Below, piece after piece: positions 1 to 7,404 of a stretch of DNA of 11,354 nt. The stretch's first letter is position 1. Each line of letters opens with the position of its first letter. The stretch is taken from assembly GCA_023430365.1 (NCBI GenBank), contig JAEZAS010000325.1, forward strand, positions 1 to 11,354. Direction: 5' to 3'. Position numbers and translations under genes: made by a program. This DNA is from Planctomycetota bacterium. GTDB lineage: Bacteria > Planctomycetota > Planctomycetia > Pirellulales > Pirellulaceae. The notes under the pieces were generated by a model, which had not been told where the DNA came from, ran no database searches, and saw nothing but the letters and a program-made list of their open reading frames with translations.

Positions 1-156
1 CAGATCGCGGCAGGATTGTATCGCACCTTCGTACAAGAGCAACATAATTCACCAAAAAGAATTGCAACTGTCACACTGGCGAAGATCGATAAGTTGTTAG
101 CACTGAAAATAGGTTTGCAGATAGAGATGCAGACGCTACAATCCCTCGAACATTGA
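1..156 (+). CDS. C-terminal end of an unrecognised protein (partial, runs off left edge)
   Basis: Frame 1 is open from the first base to a TGA at 154-156 and gives 51 residues ending in QSLEH. The residue mix (A, L, I, K, E, Q, with a lysine-rich stretch near residues 28-36 followed by an amphipathic run) resembles a helical C-terminus. I recognise no motif and give no function. An alternative frame (frame 3) is also open from about 93 to a TGA at 198-200, and the two cannot both be coding over 93-156. The real gene would begin outside the window, on the same strand as the glycosyltransferase operon that follows. Confidence 0.35.
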   Translation, partial: QIAAGLYRTFVQEQHNSPKRIATVTLAKIDKLLALKIGLQIEMQTLQSLEH

Positions 157-196
157 AGGCCAACAGGAGCGCCTCATTGGAATCCGATGATGGGAT

Positions 197-262
197 ATGA
201 CTCGCATCCAGCGCAACTTCCTGGCGGACCTGAAAGAGATGAAGCTGACCACGCTCAACTGA
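197..262 (+). CDS. Possible 21-residue small ORF ahead of the glycosyltransferase operon
   Basis: ATG at 197 opens a 21-residue reading frame starting MTRIQRNF and ending in TTLN before TGA at 260-262. Its ATG overlaps the TGA at 198-200 of another short open frame in an ATGA arrangement, as in translationally coupled genes. The composition (R, Q, N, L, K, E) looks more protein-like than the overlapping frame that starts at 187. The same frame continues after the stop with another ATG at 266 and plausible residues up to about 320, where the next gene begins in a different frame. It could be a leader peptide, a real small gene, or the decayed 5' end of a longer gene. No function is assigned. 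Confidence 0.22.
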   Translation: MTRIQRNFLADLKEMKLTTLN

Positions 263-321
263 GGCATGGCAGGCACCGCGATGCTGGCTTCTCTGTCGGC
301 AGATACCTACAGCCAGCGCCC

Positions 322-1947
322 ATGCTCTTTACCCGCGACGGCCACAACGTCTTTTTGGGAGATGCGTATCGAGGCCAGGCCGTGTTCCTTGTGTGCGCAG
401 GGCCTTCTCTCAACCAGCACAATCTCAAACTCCTGGATCAACGCGGCATCGTGACGTGCGCTGTCAATAATGCCGGCACCATTATCCGTCCGAATCTCTG
501 GGTCAGCGTTGACGACCCAGCCAATTTTGCCGATGCCATTTGGCGAGACCCGGCGATCATCAAATTCGTGCCTCTGTGCCACATGGAAAAGCCGATCAGC
601 ACCAGAGACGAAACGGGGGAGTTAATTCTCAGCGATCTTTTAGTCGGCGACATGCCAGCCGTATTCGGCTATCGGCGCAATGAAGCATTCAATGCCGAAC
701 AGTGGCTGTTTGAGGACACTTTCAACTGGGGCAATCACAGTCAGCGTGTCGACGCCCACGGCGTAAAGGGCTCACGGTCGGTGATGCTGGTCGCACTGCG
801 ACTGCTGTTTTTTCTTGGCTTTCGCCGCGTGTACTTGCTCGGTTGTGACTTTCGGATGAACTACGGAGCGCAGAACTATGCTTTTGAGCAGCACCGATCA
901 CGATCCTCGGTAAACGGAAACAACGGGACCTACCATGCACTCAACATTCGCCTCGGGGCTCTCAAGCCTCATTTCGAGAAGGAAGGCTTCGAGGTTCTGA
1001 ACTGTACGCCGGACAGTGGACTGACAGTATTCCAATACGTTCCCTTCGAACAATCGATTGAAGCGGCGATCACCACGTTCCCAAAAACCATTAACACGGC
1101 TGGGATGTATGATCGCAGCACAAAGAAGAATCTTGCGGATGAATTACCCTCGTACTCAGATCAACAGGATTTTGCCGAAGACCCAGTGTCCTCTTTTGAC
1201 CTGCCGCCCTTGACTGCAATCACGGCCGTAGATCGCAGTTCGCTAGACACTTTTTACTGGACGTGGCAGACGTGGATGCGTCACCGCGAATCGCTGCTAT
1301 CGATGCCTTGCCGCATCCTGCACGATCCACGAGAGCGGATCCACGAAGATCTGAGAATGATCACACAACGACATGCCAAGTGCGAGCTAGTGCCAGTGAT
1401 CCCGGATGGCGATTCAACTGGGCGAGACCGGTGGTCGCATGCTTACTTAAGAGCTGCGGACGCAATCAATACCCCGTGGTACTTGCGACTCGACCCAGAA
1501 GCTGTCGCCTGCCGCAAATCGCGGTGGCTATCACCTCAATGGTTCCAGGTAGCCGGCGGCGATTTCGCGTTTGCGTCTCATGCCTGGAACTACACGAAGC
1601 CCGCCCACGTACTCAAGCTACTCGACGATTGGGCCCAAGCAATTCCGGAGTTTGCAGACGGGCCATCTCTCGATGTGAGATATGAGGAGCAAGGCAATAC
1701 CGCCGTTCACGACACGATCAGCTCCTGGTTTTTCCTAGGTAATACTGCCTGGACTCGCAAACTACTTCTACTGGCCCCCCACCGGCTGCCCTGTCCATCT
1801 CATGAGGCATTCATGGTGTACTGCGCCACTCGGCTCCGTACTCCCATCCTCAGAATGTCTATGAAGGCCCTTGGATGGGATCATTCCTTCTCCAAGAAAT
1901 GGTCCGCGATTGATTTGAGCCGAAACGTCTTGGGGCAGCCGACTTGA
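322..1947 (+). CDS. DUF115/MptE-like domain fused to a GT-A-like glycosyltransferase domain
   Basis: This 541-residue protein has two parts. Residues about 10-260 resemble the Rossmann-like MptE/Maf (DUF115) family, whose members include flagellin glycosyltransferases. Visible signs are CAGPSL at 25-30, a VSVDD stretch near 61-65, and a strand-turn ending LLGCDF at 172-177. Residues about 295-541 form a GT-A-like domain paralogous to the N-terminus of the next gene: TPWYL, QWF, NYTKP, FLGNTA and GWDHS align in order. The expected metal-binding DxD reads DPE (391-393), so catalysis by this half is doubtful. The frame is open back to an ATG at 187, but those 45 residues look like out-of-frame translation, and the AGGAG at 165-169 lies 17 bases from that ATG. 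ATG 322 lacks a clear ribosome site. The protein is probably a cytoplasmic sugar transferase; its donor and acceptor are unknown. Confidence 0.8.
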   Translation: MLFTRDGHNVFLGDAYRGQAVFLVCAGPSLNQHNLKLLDQRGIVTCAVNNAGTIIRPNLWVSVDDPANFADAIWRDPAIIKFVPLCHMEKPISTRDETGELILSDLLVGDMPAVFGYRRNEAFNAEQWLFEDTFNWGNHSQRVDAHGVKGSRSVMLVALRLLFFLGFRRVYLLGCDFRMNYGAQNYAFEQHRSRSSVNGNNGTYHALNIRLGALKPHFEKEGFEVLNCTPDSGLTVFQYVPFEQSIEAAITTFPKTINTAGMYDRSTKKNLADELPSYSDQQDFAEDPVSSFDLPPLTAITAVDRSSLDTFYWTWQTWMRHRESLLSMPCRILHDPRERIHEDLRMITQRHAKCELVPVIPDGDSTGRDRWSHAYLRAADAINTPWYLRLDPEAVACRKSRWLSPQWFQVAGGDFAFASHAWNYTKPAHVLKLLDDWAQAIPEFADGPSLDVRYEEQGNTAVHDTISSWFFLGNTAWTRKLLLLAPHRLPCPSHEAFMVYCATRLRTPILRMSMKALGWDHSFSKKWSAIDLSRNVLGQPT

Positions 1948-1971
1948 GTTCGATAGACCCGGTCTATGACA

Positions 1972-1977
1972 AGAGGA
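1972..1977 (+). promoter_or_regulatory. Shine-Dalgarno AGAGGA for the GTG start at 1982
   Basis: AGAGGA lies 4 bases ahead of the GTG at 1982. This is the clearest ribosome site in the plus-strand block and supports GTG 1982 as the start of the three-domain protein. It sits in the 34-base gap after the previous stop codon, which fits an operon. Confidence 0.55.
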
Positions 1978-1981
1978 AATT

Positions 1982-4222
1982 GTGGCAGTCGAATTCACTA
2001 CAGTCGTTGGCGTAGACGAGGAACATCTCGCGGAACTGAAGCTCGTTTGGCCAACCTGGGCTAAGCATCGTCCAGAAATTCTCCACAACCCGCTTCTCTT
2101 TATCTGTGACAGTGTCAACGGTCTCGACTTTTGGAAGGAGAAACTGAGCTTTGTAACTGCGGATGCAGTCGAGCTTGTTCTTTGGGGCCTGTCGGACGTC
2201 GATCAGCGGGAGAAGATGCTTACCGGGCTTGTCTTCGCGGCTGCCGAGCATGTTCGTACCCCCTGGTACTTAAAGCTCGATACCGACACCGTTGCAGTTA
2301 CGCCCTCGCAGTGGATTGACTCTCAGTGGTTCGAGCCCGATGAGCAAGGGCGGCAGCCCTCGTTCATTGCAAGCCCCTGGGGATACACGAAACCTCCCGA
2401 TGCCATTGATAGGCTCGATGCTTGGGCCGCGACGGTTCCTGAACTGGCAGCTTTTCCACCTCTCGCAATTACCGCTCTTCCAGCAGCGAACTCCGTCCCC
2501 CACGCCAGGATCATCAGCTGGTGCTTTTTCGGCAACACGGCAAGTACGCGGTCTGCTGCCGCTCTCTGCCAGGGCAGACTGCCTGTCCCGAGCCAGGACA
2601 CGTATCTATGGTATGTAGCGCAGCGCCGCGGCGAATTCTTCCGCCGTGTCCCAATGAAACGGTACGGCTGGGAGCACGTGAGCAATCGGCGCCACCTCGA
2701 GAAAATATGTGCCTTTGCGATGTGGCTAGCACAGCCTGCGTCCGGTGGCCCAGGCAGATCCAGGCGGCGGTCGCCTTCCCCGGAGGTTGCAGCATCCCTT
2801 GCCCGAGCTGTTAGTACACTGATCCCACGAAACGGCCGAGGAAGGCTTATTGCCTCAATCGGTAACGTGGTTGCCAAAGAGATTGTCCGTCAAAGACCGG
2901 ATGTCGGCTTTGACGCATCGGCCTGGAAAAATTCTTGGCATTCCGAGGATGCGCTCAGGCCGTCGCCTTCCATCGGTGAACGGCACGACACATATCTTGA
3001 TTTCGTGATCGTCGAGGCTGAAACGGAGCGCCAACAACTTACTGAACTACTAGAGTCGGCGTGGCGGAACCTAAAGCCAGGTGGCGTACTTGCCGGGATA
3101 AACTACGGTCATCCAAAGGATCGTCGCGGGCAGTGGGCAGTTCGCCGAACGGTCGACGGAATTGCAAAGGAAAAACAATCCGAAGTGATCCTGACCGGAA
3201 ATACCATCTGGATCATCCCCAAGCCAGCAATGGCCCCCGAGCGTCCACATCCTCCGCGTTGCTTACGGGAGAGCGATATTTCGACGCTCGCAGTCACAAC
3301 TTGCTTTTTTAGCGCCGCAGGTGACCCACGTATCGAAGAAAACTATCGTCACTTTAGCCAGTCACTCAGGGCACAAGGACTCGAACCCTGGACAGTTGAA
3401 GTCGCATTTGGCAGTGAGCCCTATCGCTTGCCGGCATCGGATCGCACTATACAACTGCGTGGCAAAAGTCGGCTGTGGCAAAAGGAACGTGCGCTCAACG
3501 TTCTGATACAGCGGCTGCCCAGCAACTACAAGTCTGTCGCATGGGTTGATTGTGACGTGCTTTTTCACAATGCGGATTGGATACACCAGGCGTGTCAGGC
3601 ACTAGAGCGGTCGCCCCTGGTTCAGTGTTTTTCAAATGCCGAATTTTTGGGGCCGTCCGGCGAACTTGACGACTTTCGTGTTTCGACGGCATCCGTCGTA
3701 TCGCAAGGGCACCCGAATTGTCGCAGTTTCTTGACGGGGCATCCTGGCCTAGCTTGGGCTGCTAGACGCGAACTCCTAGCGGCCCACGGTCTTTATGATC
3801 GACACATCACAGGCGGTGGCGATTCACTAATGGCGGTGGCATCTCATGGCTGGTTTGATCACCGCATACTGAAAAGGCTGCCGCCTGGATTAATGGCAGA
3901 CTTTCACAAATGGGCCGACGGATGGCATCAAGCAATCGGCGGCCACGTCGAACTTCTTCCCGGCACCGTTACCCATTTATGGCACGGCTCGATCGAGAAT
4001 CGACTATATCTGGCCCGATGGTCGTGGTTGTGTGAAGCGGACTTTAGTCCGAATGCGGACTTGCGTCTGGATTCACACTCACTGTGGTCCTGGTCCGGCA
4101 ACAAGCCAGCCCTCGAACAGCGAGTCGCCAACTACTTCGAGTGGCTTCGAGAGGAACACCGCGGCATTAGCCCGCAACTGAAAGCTCTAGCCGCCAACTT
4201 GCTGCATTCACATTCCTCGTAA
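1982..4222 (+). CDS. Three-domain protein: GT-A glycosyltransferase + degenerate methyltransferase + second glycosyltransferase
   Basis: This is a 746-residue fusion. Residues 1-245 are a GT-A-like domain with TPWYLKLDTDT (DxD at 100-102), paralogous to the C-terminal half of the preceding gene. Residues about 270-418 match the methyltransferase in the next gene (shared LDF, KPGGVLAG with YG, K-RR, W at the end, then KPA), but the acidic SAM-region motif IDGDH is replaced by IVEAE around 343-347, and no glycine-rich motif I is obvious. This middle part is probably catalytically dead or altered. Residues about 430-746 are a second glycosyltransferase-like domain with AWVDCDVLF (DCD at 523-525), a GGGDS turn and a late THLWHG stretch. 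No signal peptide or membrane helix is visible. The start is GTG, with AGAGGA just upstream. The likely role is sequential transfer of two sugars by one polypeptide in the cytoplasm; this is inferred from domain order only. Confidence 0.85.
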   Translation: MAVEFTTVVGVDEEHLAELKLVWPTWAKHRPEILHNPLLFICDSVNGLDFWKEKLSFVTADAVELVLWGLSDVDQREKMLTGLVFAAAEHVRTPWYLKLDTDTVAVTPSQWIDSQWFEPDEQGRQPSFIASPWGYTKPPDAIDRLDAWAATVPELAAFPPLAITALPAANSVPHARIISWCFFGNTASTRSAAALCQGRLPVPSQDTYLWYVAQRRGEFFRRVPMKRYGWEHVSNRRHLEKICAFAMWLAQPASGGPGRSRRRSPSPEVAASLARAVSTLIPRNGRGRLIASIGNVVAKEIVRQRPDVGFDASAWKNSWHSEDALRPSPSIGERHDTYLDFVIVEAETERQQLTELLESAWRNLKPGGVLAGINYGHPKDRRGQWAVRRTVDGIAKEKQSEVILTGNTIWIIPKPAMAPERPHPPRCLRESDISTLAVTTCFFSAAGDPRIEENYRHFSQSLRAQGLEPWTVEVAFGSEPYRLPASDRTIQLRGKSRLWQKERALNVLIQRLPSNYKSVAWVDCDVLFHNADWIHQACQALERSPLVQCFSNAEFLGPSGELDDFRVSTASVVSQGHPNCRSFLTGHPGLAWAARRELLAAHGLYDRHITGGGDSLMAVASHGWFDHRILKRLPPGLMADFHKWADGWHQAIGGHVELLPGTVTHLWHGSIENRLYLARWSWLCEADFSPNADLRLDSHSLWSWSGNKPALEQRVANYFEWLREEHRGISPQLKALAANLLHSHSS

Positions 4223-4242
4223 GGCAGTCAGGCACTTTCCAC

Positions 4243-5553
4243 ATGCCTACACATGCAAAATCCCTCGTTCGGTTGCTCGCCCCATATCGCCGTCCAGGAA
4301 TGGTGGGCGTGGAGATCGGCGTGCTGCGAGGGAGCCTCTCTGAATGGTTGCTCCGAGAGATACCGGAACTTTTTCTCTGGATGGTAGATATCTGGACTCC
4401 TGCAATGGCAGATTCCAGCTACTTCCATTCGAGAGATCGGGCCGCACGCATAGCCCAGGAACAACATCTGGACAACCAACAGGAGGCATACTCTCGAACC
4501 CTCTTTGCGAACGATCGGAGGGTGTTGGTCCGTGGCGAATCATCTGTCACCGCTTCCGCCATACCCGATGGTACGCTGGACTTTGCGTTTATCGACGGAG
4601 ACCACACCTTCGATGGAGTTACGCTTGACATCAAGTCTTGGTGGCCCAAAGTCCGACCGGGTGGACTGCTCGCCGGACACGATTATGGCAGTCGGAAAAG
4701 CCGCCGGCAGATTTGGGGAGTGGATCGAGCTGTGCACGAGCTAGTCGAGCGCGAGAACTTGGTCCTTCAAGTCAGCAGGGGCCGGGTGTGGTCAGTTCAC
4801 AAGCCGGCGCGCTCGCCATTTCCGAACGTGTCTTCCGGGCAACCCATCCGAATATTATTTGGCGATGTATCGAGCGACGAACGGGTGCGAGCCAGTGTAG
4901 AAAATGGGCTTAGACACCGATGGGCTCGGAACGAAGTCGTCCACTTTGTGGCGGGATGTGACAATGCGAAGCTGCTATCGGAACTAGGGGTTGCACATGT
5001 CGAACTCGTATGCGAGCCCAACTTCACACCCGAAGCGGGTACGTTAGGGCGATGGTACATGAAGCCGTATCTGATCGCAAAAGCGATGGAGCGATTTTCG
5101 GAAATCCTTTACCTGGACTTCGACACCCACTTACTCCGACTCCCCGACGCTTTGCTCTGGCATCGATTGCAGGAGCCTGGAACAAGCTCCTTAGGTCGCA
5201 CACTACAGGCTCTTAACGTCTGCTATCGCAGACCCGTGTGCTTGCCAGTTTTCAGGAACCGGCGACTTCACCCGGTCCGCCAATGCCTCAATACAAGCGT
5301 TCTTTACTGCCGTGACAAATCCTGGATATCGCGATGGCTCGAAGCATTCTCTGAGGCTGCCGCCAGGGGAATTGACCCAACTCGCTATCATGACGAAACA
5401 TTTCTCAGCTTTTCGCTCGACAAGACGTTTGGCGTGCTCGATCCCACAACTATGGCTAAGGAATTCGAAATTCCCATTGCCTGGCTCCGGCGAGGCACCC
5501 CCGAAGGCAAGCAAATGAAGAATCAAGCTGATGCTTACTTCTACCATCGTTAG
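4243..5553 (+). CDS. Class I SAM methyltransferase fused to a glycosyltransferase (GT8-like)
   Basis: This is a 436-residue two-domain protein. Residues 1-190 are a class I SAM-dependent methyltransferase: motif I GVEIGVLRG (22-30), the acidic strand with VDIW, then LDFAFIDGDH (112-121) and RPGGLLAGHDYG (138-149). This matches the Methyltransf_24-type enzymes common in glycan clusters. Residues about 200-436 look like a nucleotide-sugar transferase. YLDFDTHL carries DFD (292-294), CLNTSVLYC resembles the N-[GT]-G/S strand seen in GT8-like enzymes, and HDETFLSF gives a late acidic pair. It starts 20 bases after the previous stop with only a weak AGG upstream. The methyltransferase part is the intact version of the degenerate middle domain in the preceding gene. 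It probably methylates and glycosylates the same glycan; the order and acceptor are unknown. Confidence 0.85.
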   Translation: MPTHAKSLVRLLAPYRRPGMVGVEIGVLRGSLSEWLLREIPELFLWMVDIWTPAMADSSYFHSRDRAARIAQEQHLDNQQEAYSRTLFANDRRVLVRGESSVTASAIPDGTLDFAFIDGDHTFDGVTLDIKSWWPKVRPGGLLAGHDYGSRKSRRQIWGVDRAVHELVERENLVLQVSRGRVWSVHKPARSPFPNVSSGQPIRILFGDVSSDERVRASVENGLRHRWARNEVVHFVAGCDNAKLLSELGVAHVELVCEPNFTPEAGTLGRWYMKPYLIAKAMERFSEILYLDFDTHLLRLPDALLWHRLQEPGTSSLGRTLQALNVCYRRPVCLPVFRNRRLHPVRQCLNTSVLYCRDKSWISRWLEAFSEAAARGIDPTRYHDETFLSFSLDKTFGVLDPTTMAKEFEIPIAWLRRGTPEGKQMKNQADAYFYHR

Positions 5554-5586
5554 GTGGCTTTGACAGAGGAGCTGAAAGCACCAACC

Positions 5587-6432
5587 ATGGAACGTGGCGT
5601 TATCTACCTGGTAACCGGGCCGGCACATGCCGTCCGTGCAGTTGTTTCATTGCGCAGCCTTCGACGGCATTTCGACGGGCCGATTACTTTCTATACGACC
5701 CAACCTGAATCCGCAGAAGTGGCCGCGCGTTGCGCAGCCGACGCTCGCCTTCAGGTTCAACACCTTGAGACGAATCAGGTAATTTCGCCCAAGAACTCGT
5801 CGTTTCTTACGAAACTCGAGCTCCTGACGCAAACGCCCTATGACGTGACTCTGTATCTGGACGCGGATACGCTTGTTGTCGGTCCAATTGATGATTTGTT
5901 TGCGGCGGCAGAAAACCAAGAATTCGCCGCTACCCAGTTCGCCCACTGGGTTTCATCGGGAAAAACGATTCGACGCCGGATCGAAGCCTGGCGGGACCTG
6001 CCTCAGGAACGCATTCCAGCGCAAGAACTTAATAAACTTGTCGAAGAAGCTTTGGTCACTAGGCCTGCGGTAAACGGAGGGGTTTTTGCTTTTCGGCGCG
6101 ACTCGCCACTTCTTGCACCGTGGCGAGAACTCGCTTACGCCGGCTGGCAAACCTTTATCTGCGACGAAATTGCCTTGCAGCTGCTCTTGCCACGTTATGA
6201 GCATTCCGTACTCGATTGCCGCTTTAACTGTTCACCCGTATTTGCGCACCGGCAGGCGGACGTCCGCATTTGGCATTTCCATGGCGAGCGGCATGTAAAG
6301 AACGAGCGCTGCCGAGAACTGTGGTGGCCAAACTACCGAAGCTGTGTGCTGGATAACATTGGTGGCCTCGCCGACTGGTCGCCGGGTGCTGATCCGCAGT
6401 TAGCAAGATTCCTCAAAGGAAAGCGAGTGTAA
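5587..6432 (+). CDS. Glycosyltransferase, GT8-like GT-A fold
   Basis: This is a single-domain protein of 281 residues from ATG 5587. It opens with GVIYLVTGPAH and continues with a LRSLRRHF helix typical of family 8-like transferases. The metal-binding motif is YLDADTLV (DAD at 92-94), the NGGVFAF strand lies at 163-169 and a terminal HFHGERH (230-236) resembles the late metal-binding histidine region of GT8. ICDEIALQ supplies the acidic acceptor-side residues. The frame is open back to a GTG at 5554, directly abutting the preceding stop codon. GAGGAG at 5566-5571 lies between the two candidate starts, 15 bases from the ATG. Either start is possible. No membrane segment is seen, and the enzyme is probably cytoplasmic. 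Donor sugar is unknown. Confidence 0.87.
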   Translation: MERGVIYLVTGPAHAVRAVVSLRSLRRHFDGPITFYTTQPESAEVAARCAADARLQVQHLETNQVISPKNSSFLTKLELLTQTPYDVTLYLDADTLVVGPIDDLFAAAENQEFAATQFAHWVSSGKTIRRRIEAWRDLPQERIPAQELNKLVEEALVTRPAVNGGVFAFRRDSPLLAPWRELAYAGWQTFICDEIALQLLLPRYEHSVLDCRFNCSPVFAHRQADVRIWHFHGERHVKNERCRELWWPNYRSCVLDNIGGLADWSPGADPQLARFLKGKRV

Positions 6433-6435
6433 GCG

Positions 6436-7170
6436 ATGCGACTGGAGGTCGTGACACATTGCTGGCATTATTCCAGGTCGCTCCTTTTCCAACTGAGCTC
6501 CTTGGTTCTTTACCCACCGCAGGTGGTTGATGTCCAGCTAACCGTATTCTTCACTGAAGCTGACGCCAACACTGTCCGCGTGCTTGAGTTTATCCAGGCG
6601 CAACAACTCGCAACAAATGTCTCGATCCGGCCATGGCGATTAGAACCCGACCGCATTACTCGGCGCATGATCGGCCGCAACCTGGCGGCCCTGGAGACCA
6701 AGGCGGATTGGGTCTGGTTTACGGACTGCGACTACGTCTTTCGCAGCGGATGTCTGGATGGCGTCGCAAAGCTGCGACCAGACCTTGCGCCGCTATACTT
6801 TCCTCGGACGGCGATGGCCAACATTGCGCACGAGATGGGAGATTCGGAGCTCCTGCGTGTGGCACACTGTAACGTGGTCGTGGACGTCGACCCGAGCAAG
6901 TATGCTCCGCAGACCTTTCGGCGGGCAATTGGCGGCATTCAACTGGTCAGTGGGACGACAGCTCGACAGCATGGCTATGTTTCGCACTCGCGCTACCATC
7001 AAGCGAAATCGAGTACGTGGGTACCAAACCACGACGACATCTGGTTCAGGCGGACCTTAAACTGTAGCGGAACTCCGATCGAGCTAAGCAACCTCTATCG
7101 CATTCGGCATAGCTCCCGCGGCGGTGCGCTCCTTGATGGTGCACTGGAGCCGCGAGCACATGCTCAATAG
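6436..7170 (+). CDS. Glycosyltransferase, GT2-like GT-A fold
   Basis: This is a 244-residue protein that starts 3 bases after the preceding stop, so it is almost certainly co-transcribed. It begins MRLEVVTHCWHYSRSL and carries IGRNLAA followed by a strand ending WFTDCDYVF (DCD at 97-99), the classic nucleotide-sugar/metal-binding motif. AIGGIQLVSG and a late NHDDIWFRR (198-206) fit the acceptor-binding and catalytic-base region of family 2 transferases. There are no transmembrane helices, so it does not look like a processive synthase. It is the last gene of the plus-strand block. The C-terminus (about 225-244) is alanine- and arginine-rich and looks unstructured. The family is well supported; the sugar and linkage cannot be read. 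Confidence 0.87.
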   Translation: MRLEVVTHCWHYSRSLLFQLSSLVLYPPQVVDVQLTVFFTEADANTVRVLEFIQAQQLATNVSIRPWRLEPDRITRRMIGRNLAALETKADWVWFTDCDYVFRSGCLDGVAKLRPDLAPLYFPRTAMANIAHEMGDSELLRVAHCNVVVDVDPSKYAPQTFRRAIGGIQLVSGTTARQHGYVSHSRYHQAKSSTWVPNHDDIWFRRTLNCSGTPIELSNLYRIRHSSRGGALLDGALEPRAHAQ

Positions 7171-7404
7171 ATCGCACCCACGCTTCCTCAGTTAAAGTGA
7201 GAGGCGGTCGCCATCTTTAGTATGGCTCTTGATCCAAGAATCCGGCGTTCAGGACCGGGATGTAAATTGGGTGGTAAAAAGCTAGGTCCTGTTCCACAGC
7301 CGTTCATCTCTCAGCTGCAATTACCGTCGGGCTCCGAGGTCCAATCGCAGAAAAAGGCTTTGTGCCCGATTCACGCAAGCGTCACTCTTCATTCGTTTTT
7401 AGTG
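7171..7404. other. Convergent intergenic gap without a recognised gene
   Basis: These 234 bases separate two convergent genes. Short open frames cross the gap (for example plus strand from 7222) but run into the coding region of the minus-strand gene and have no recognisable composition. A perfect 7-base inverted repeat, CAGGACC at 7250-7256 and GGTCCTG at 7285-7291, encloses a 28-base loop. That is too open for a convincing terminator, and no U-run follows it on either strand. No promoter, RNA gene or mobile element was seen. Confidence 0.5.

Noticed and set aside
266..454. 62-residue plus-strand open frame starting MAGTAMLA
   Set aside because: From 322 on it overlaps the strongly conserved DUF115 frame, and its later residues look like out-of-frame translation. 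Only its first part may be an old N-terminus, as noted in the findings.
2323..2877. 184-residue minus-strand open frame
   Set aside because: Antisense to a clearly conserved glycosyltransferase domain, with arginine-, alanine- and serine-heavy composition typical of a shadow frame and no motif.
5203..5628. 141-residue minus-strand open frame
   Set aside because: Antisense to the end of the methyltransferase/glycosyltransferase gene and the start of the next. It has no recognisable motif and spans a well-defined operon junction.
7250..7291. Inverted repeat CAGGACC/GGTCCTG as a terminator between convergent genes
   Set aside because: The stem is only 7 bases with a 28-base loop, and no U-run follows it on either strand, so chance is as likely.
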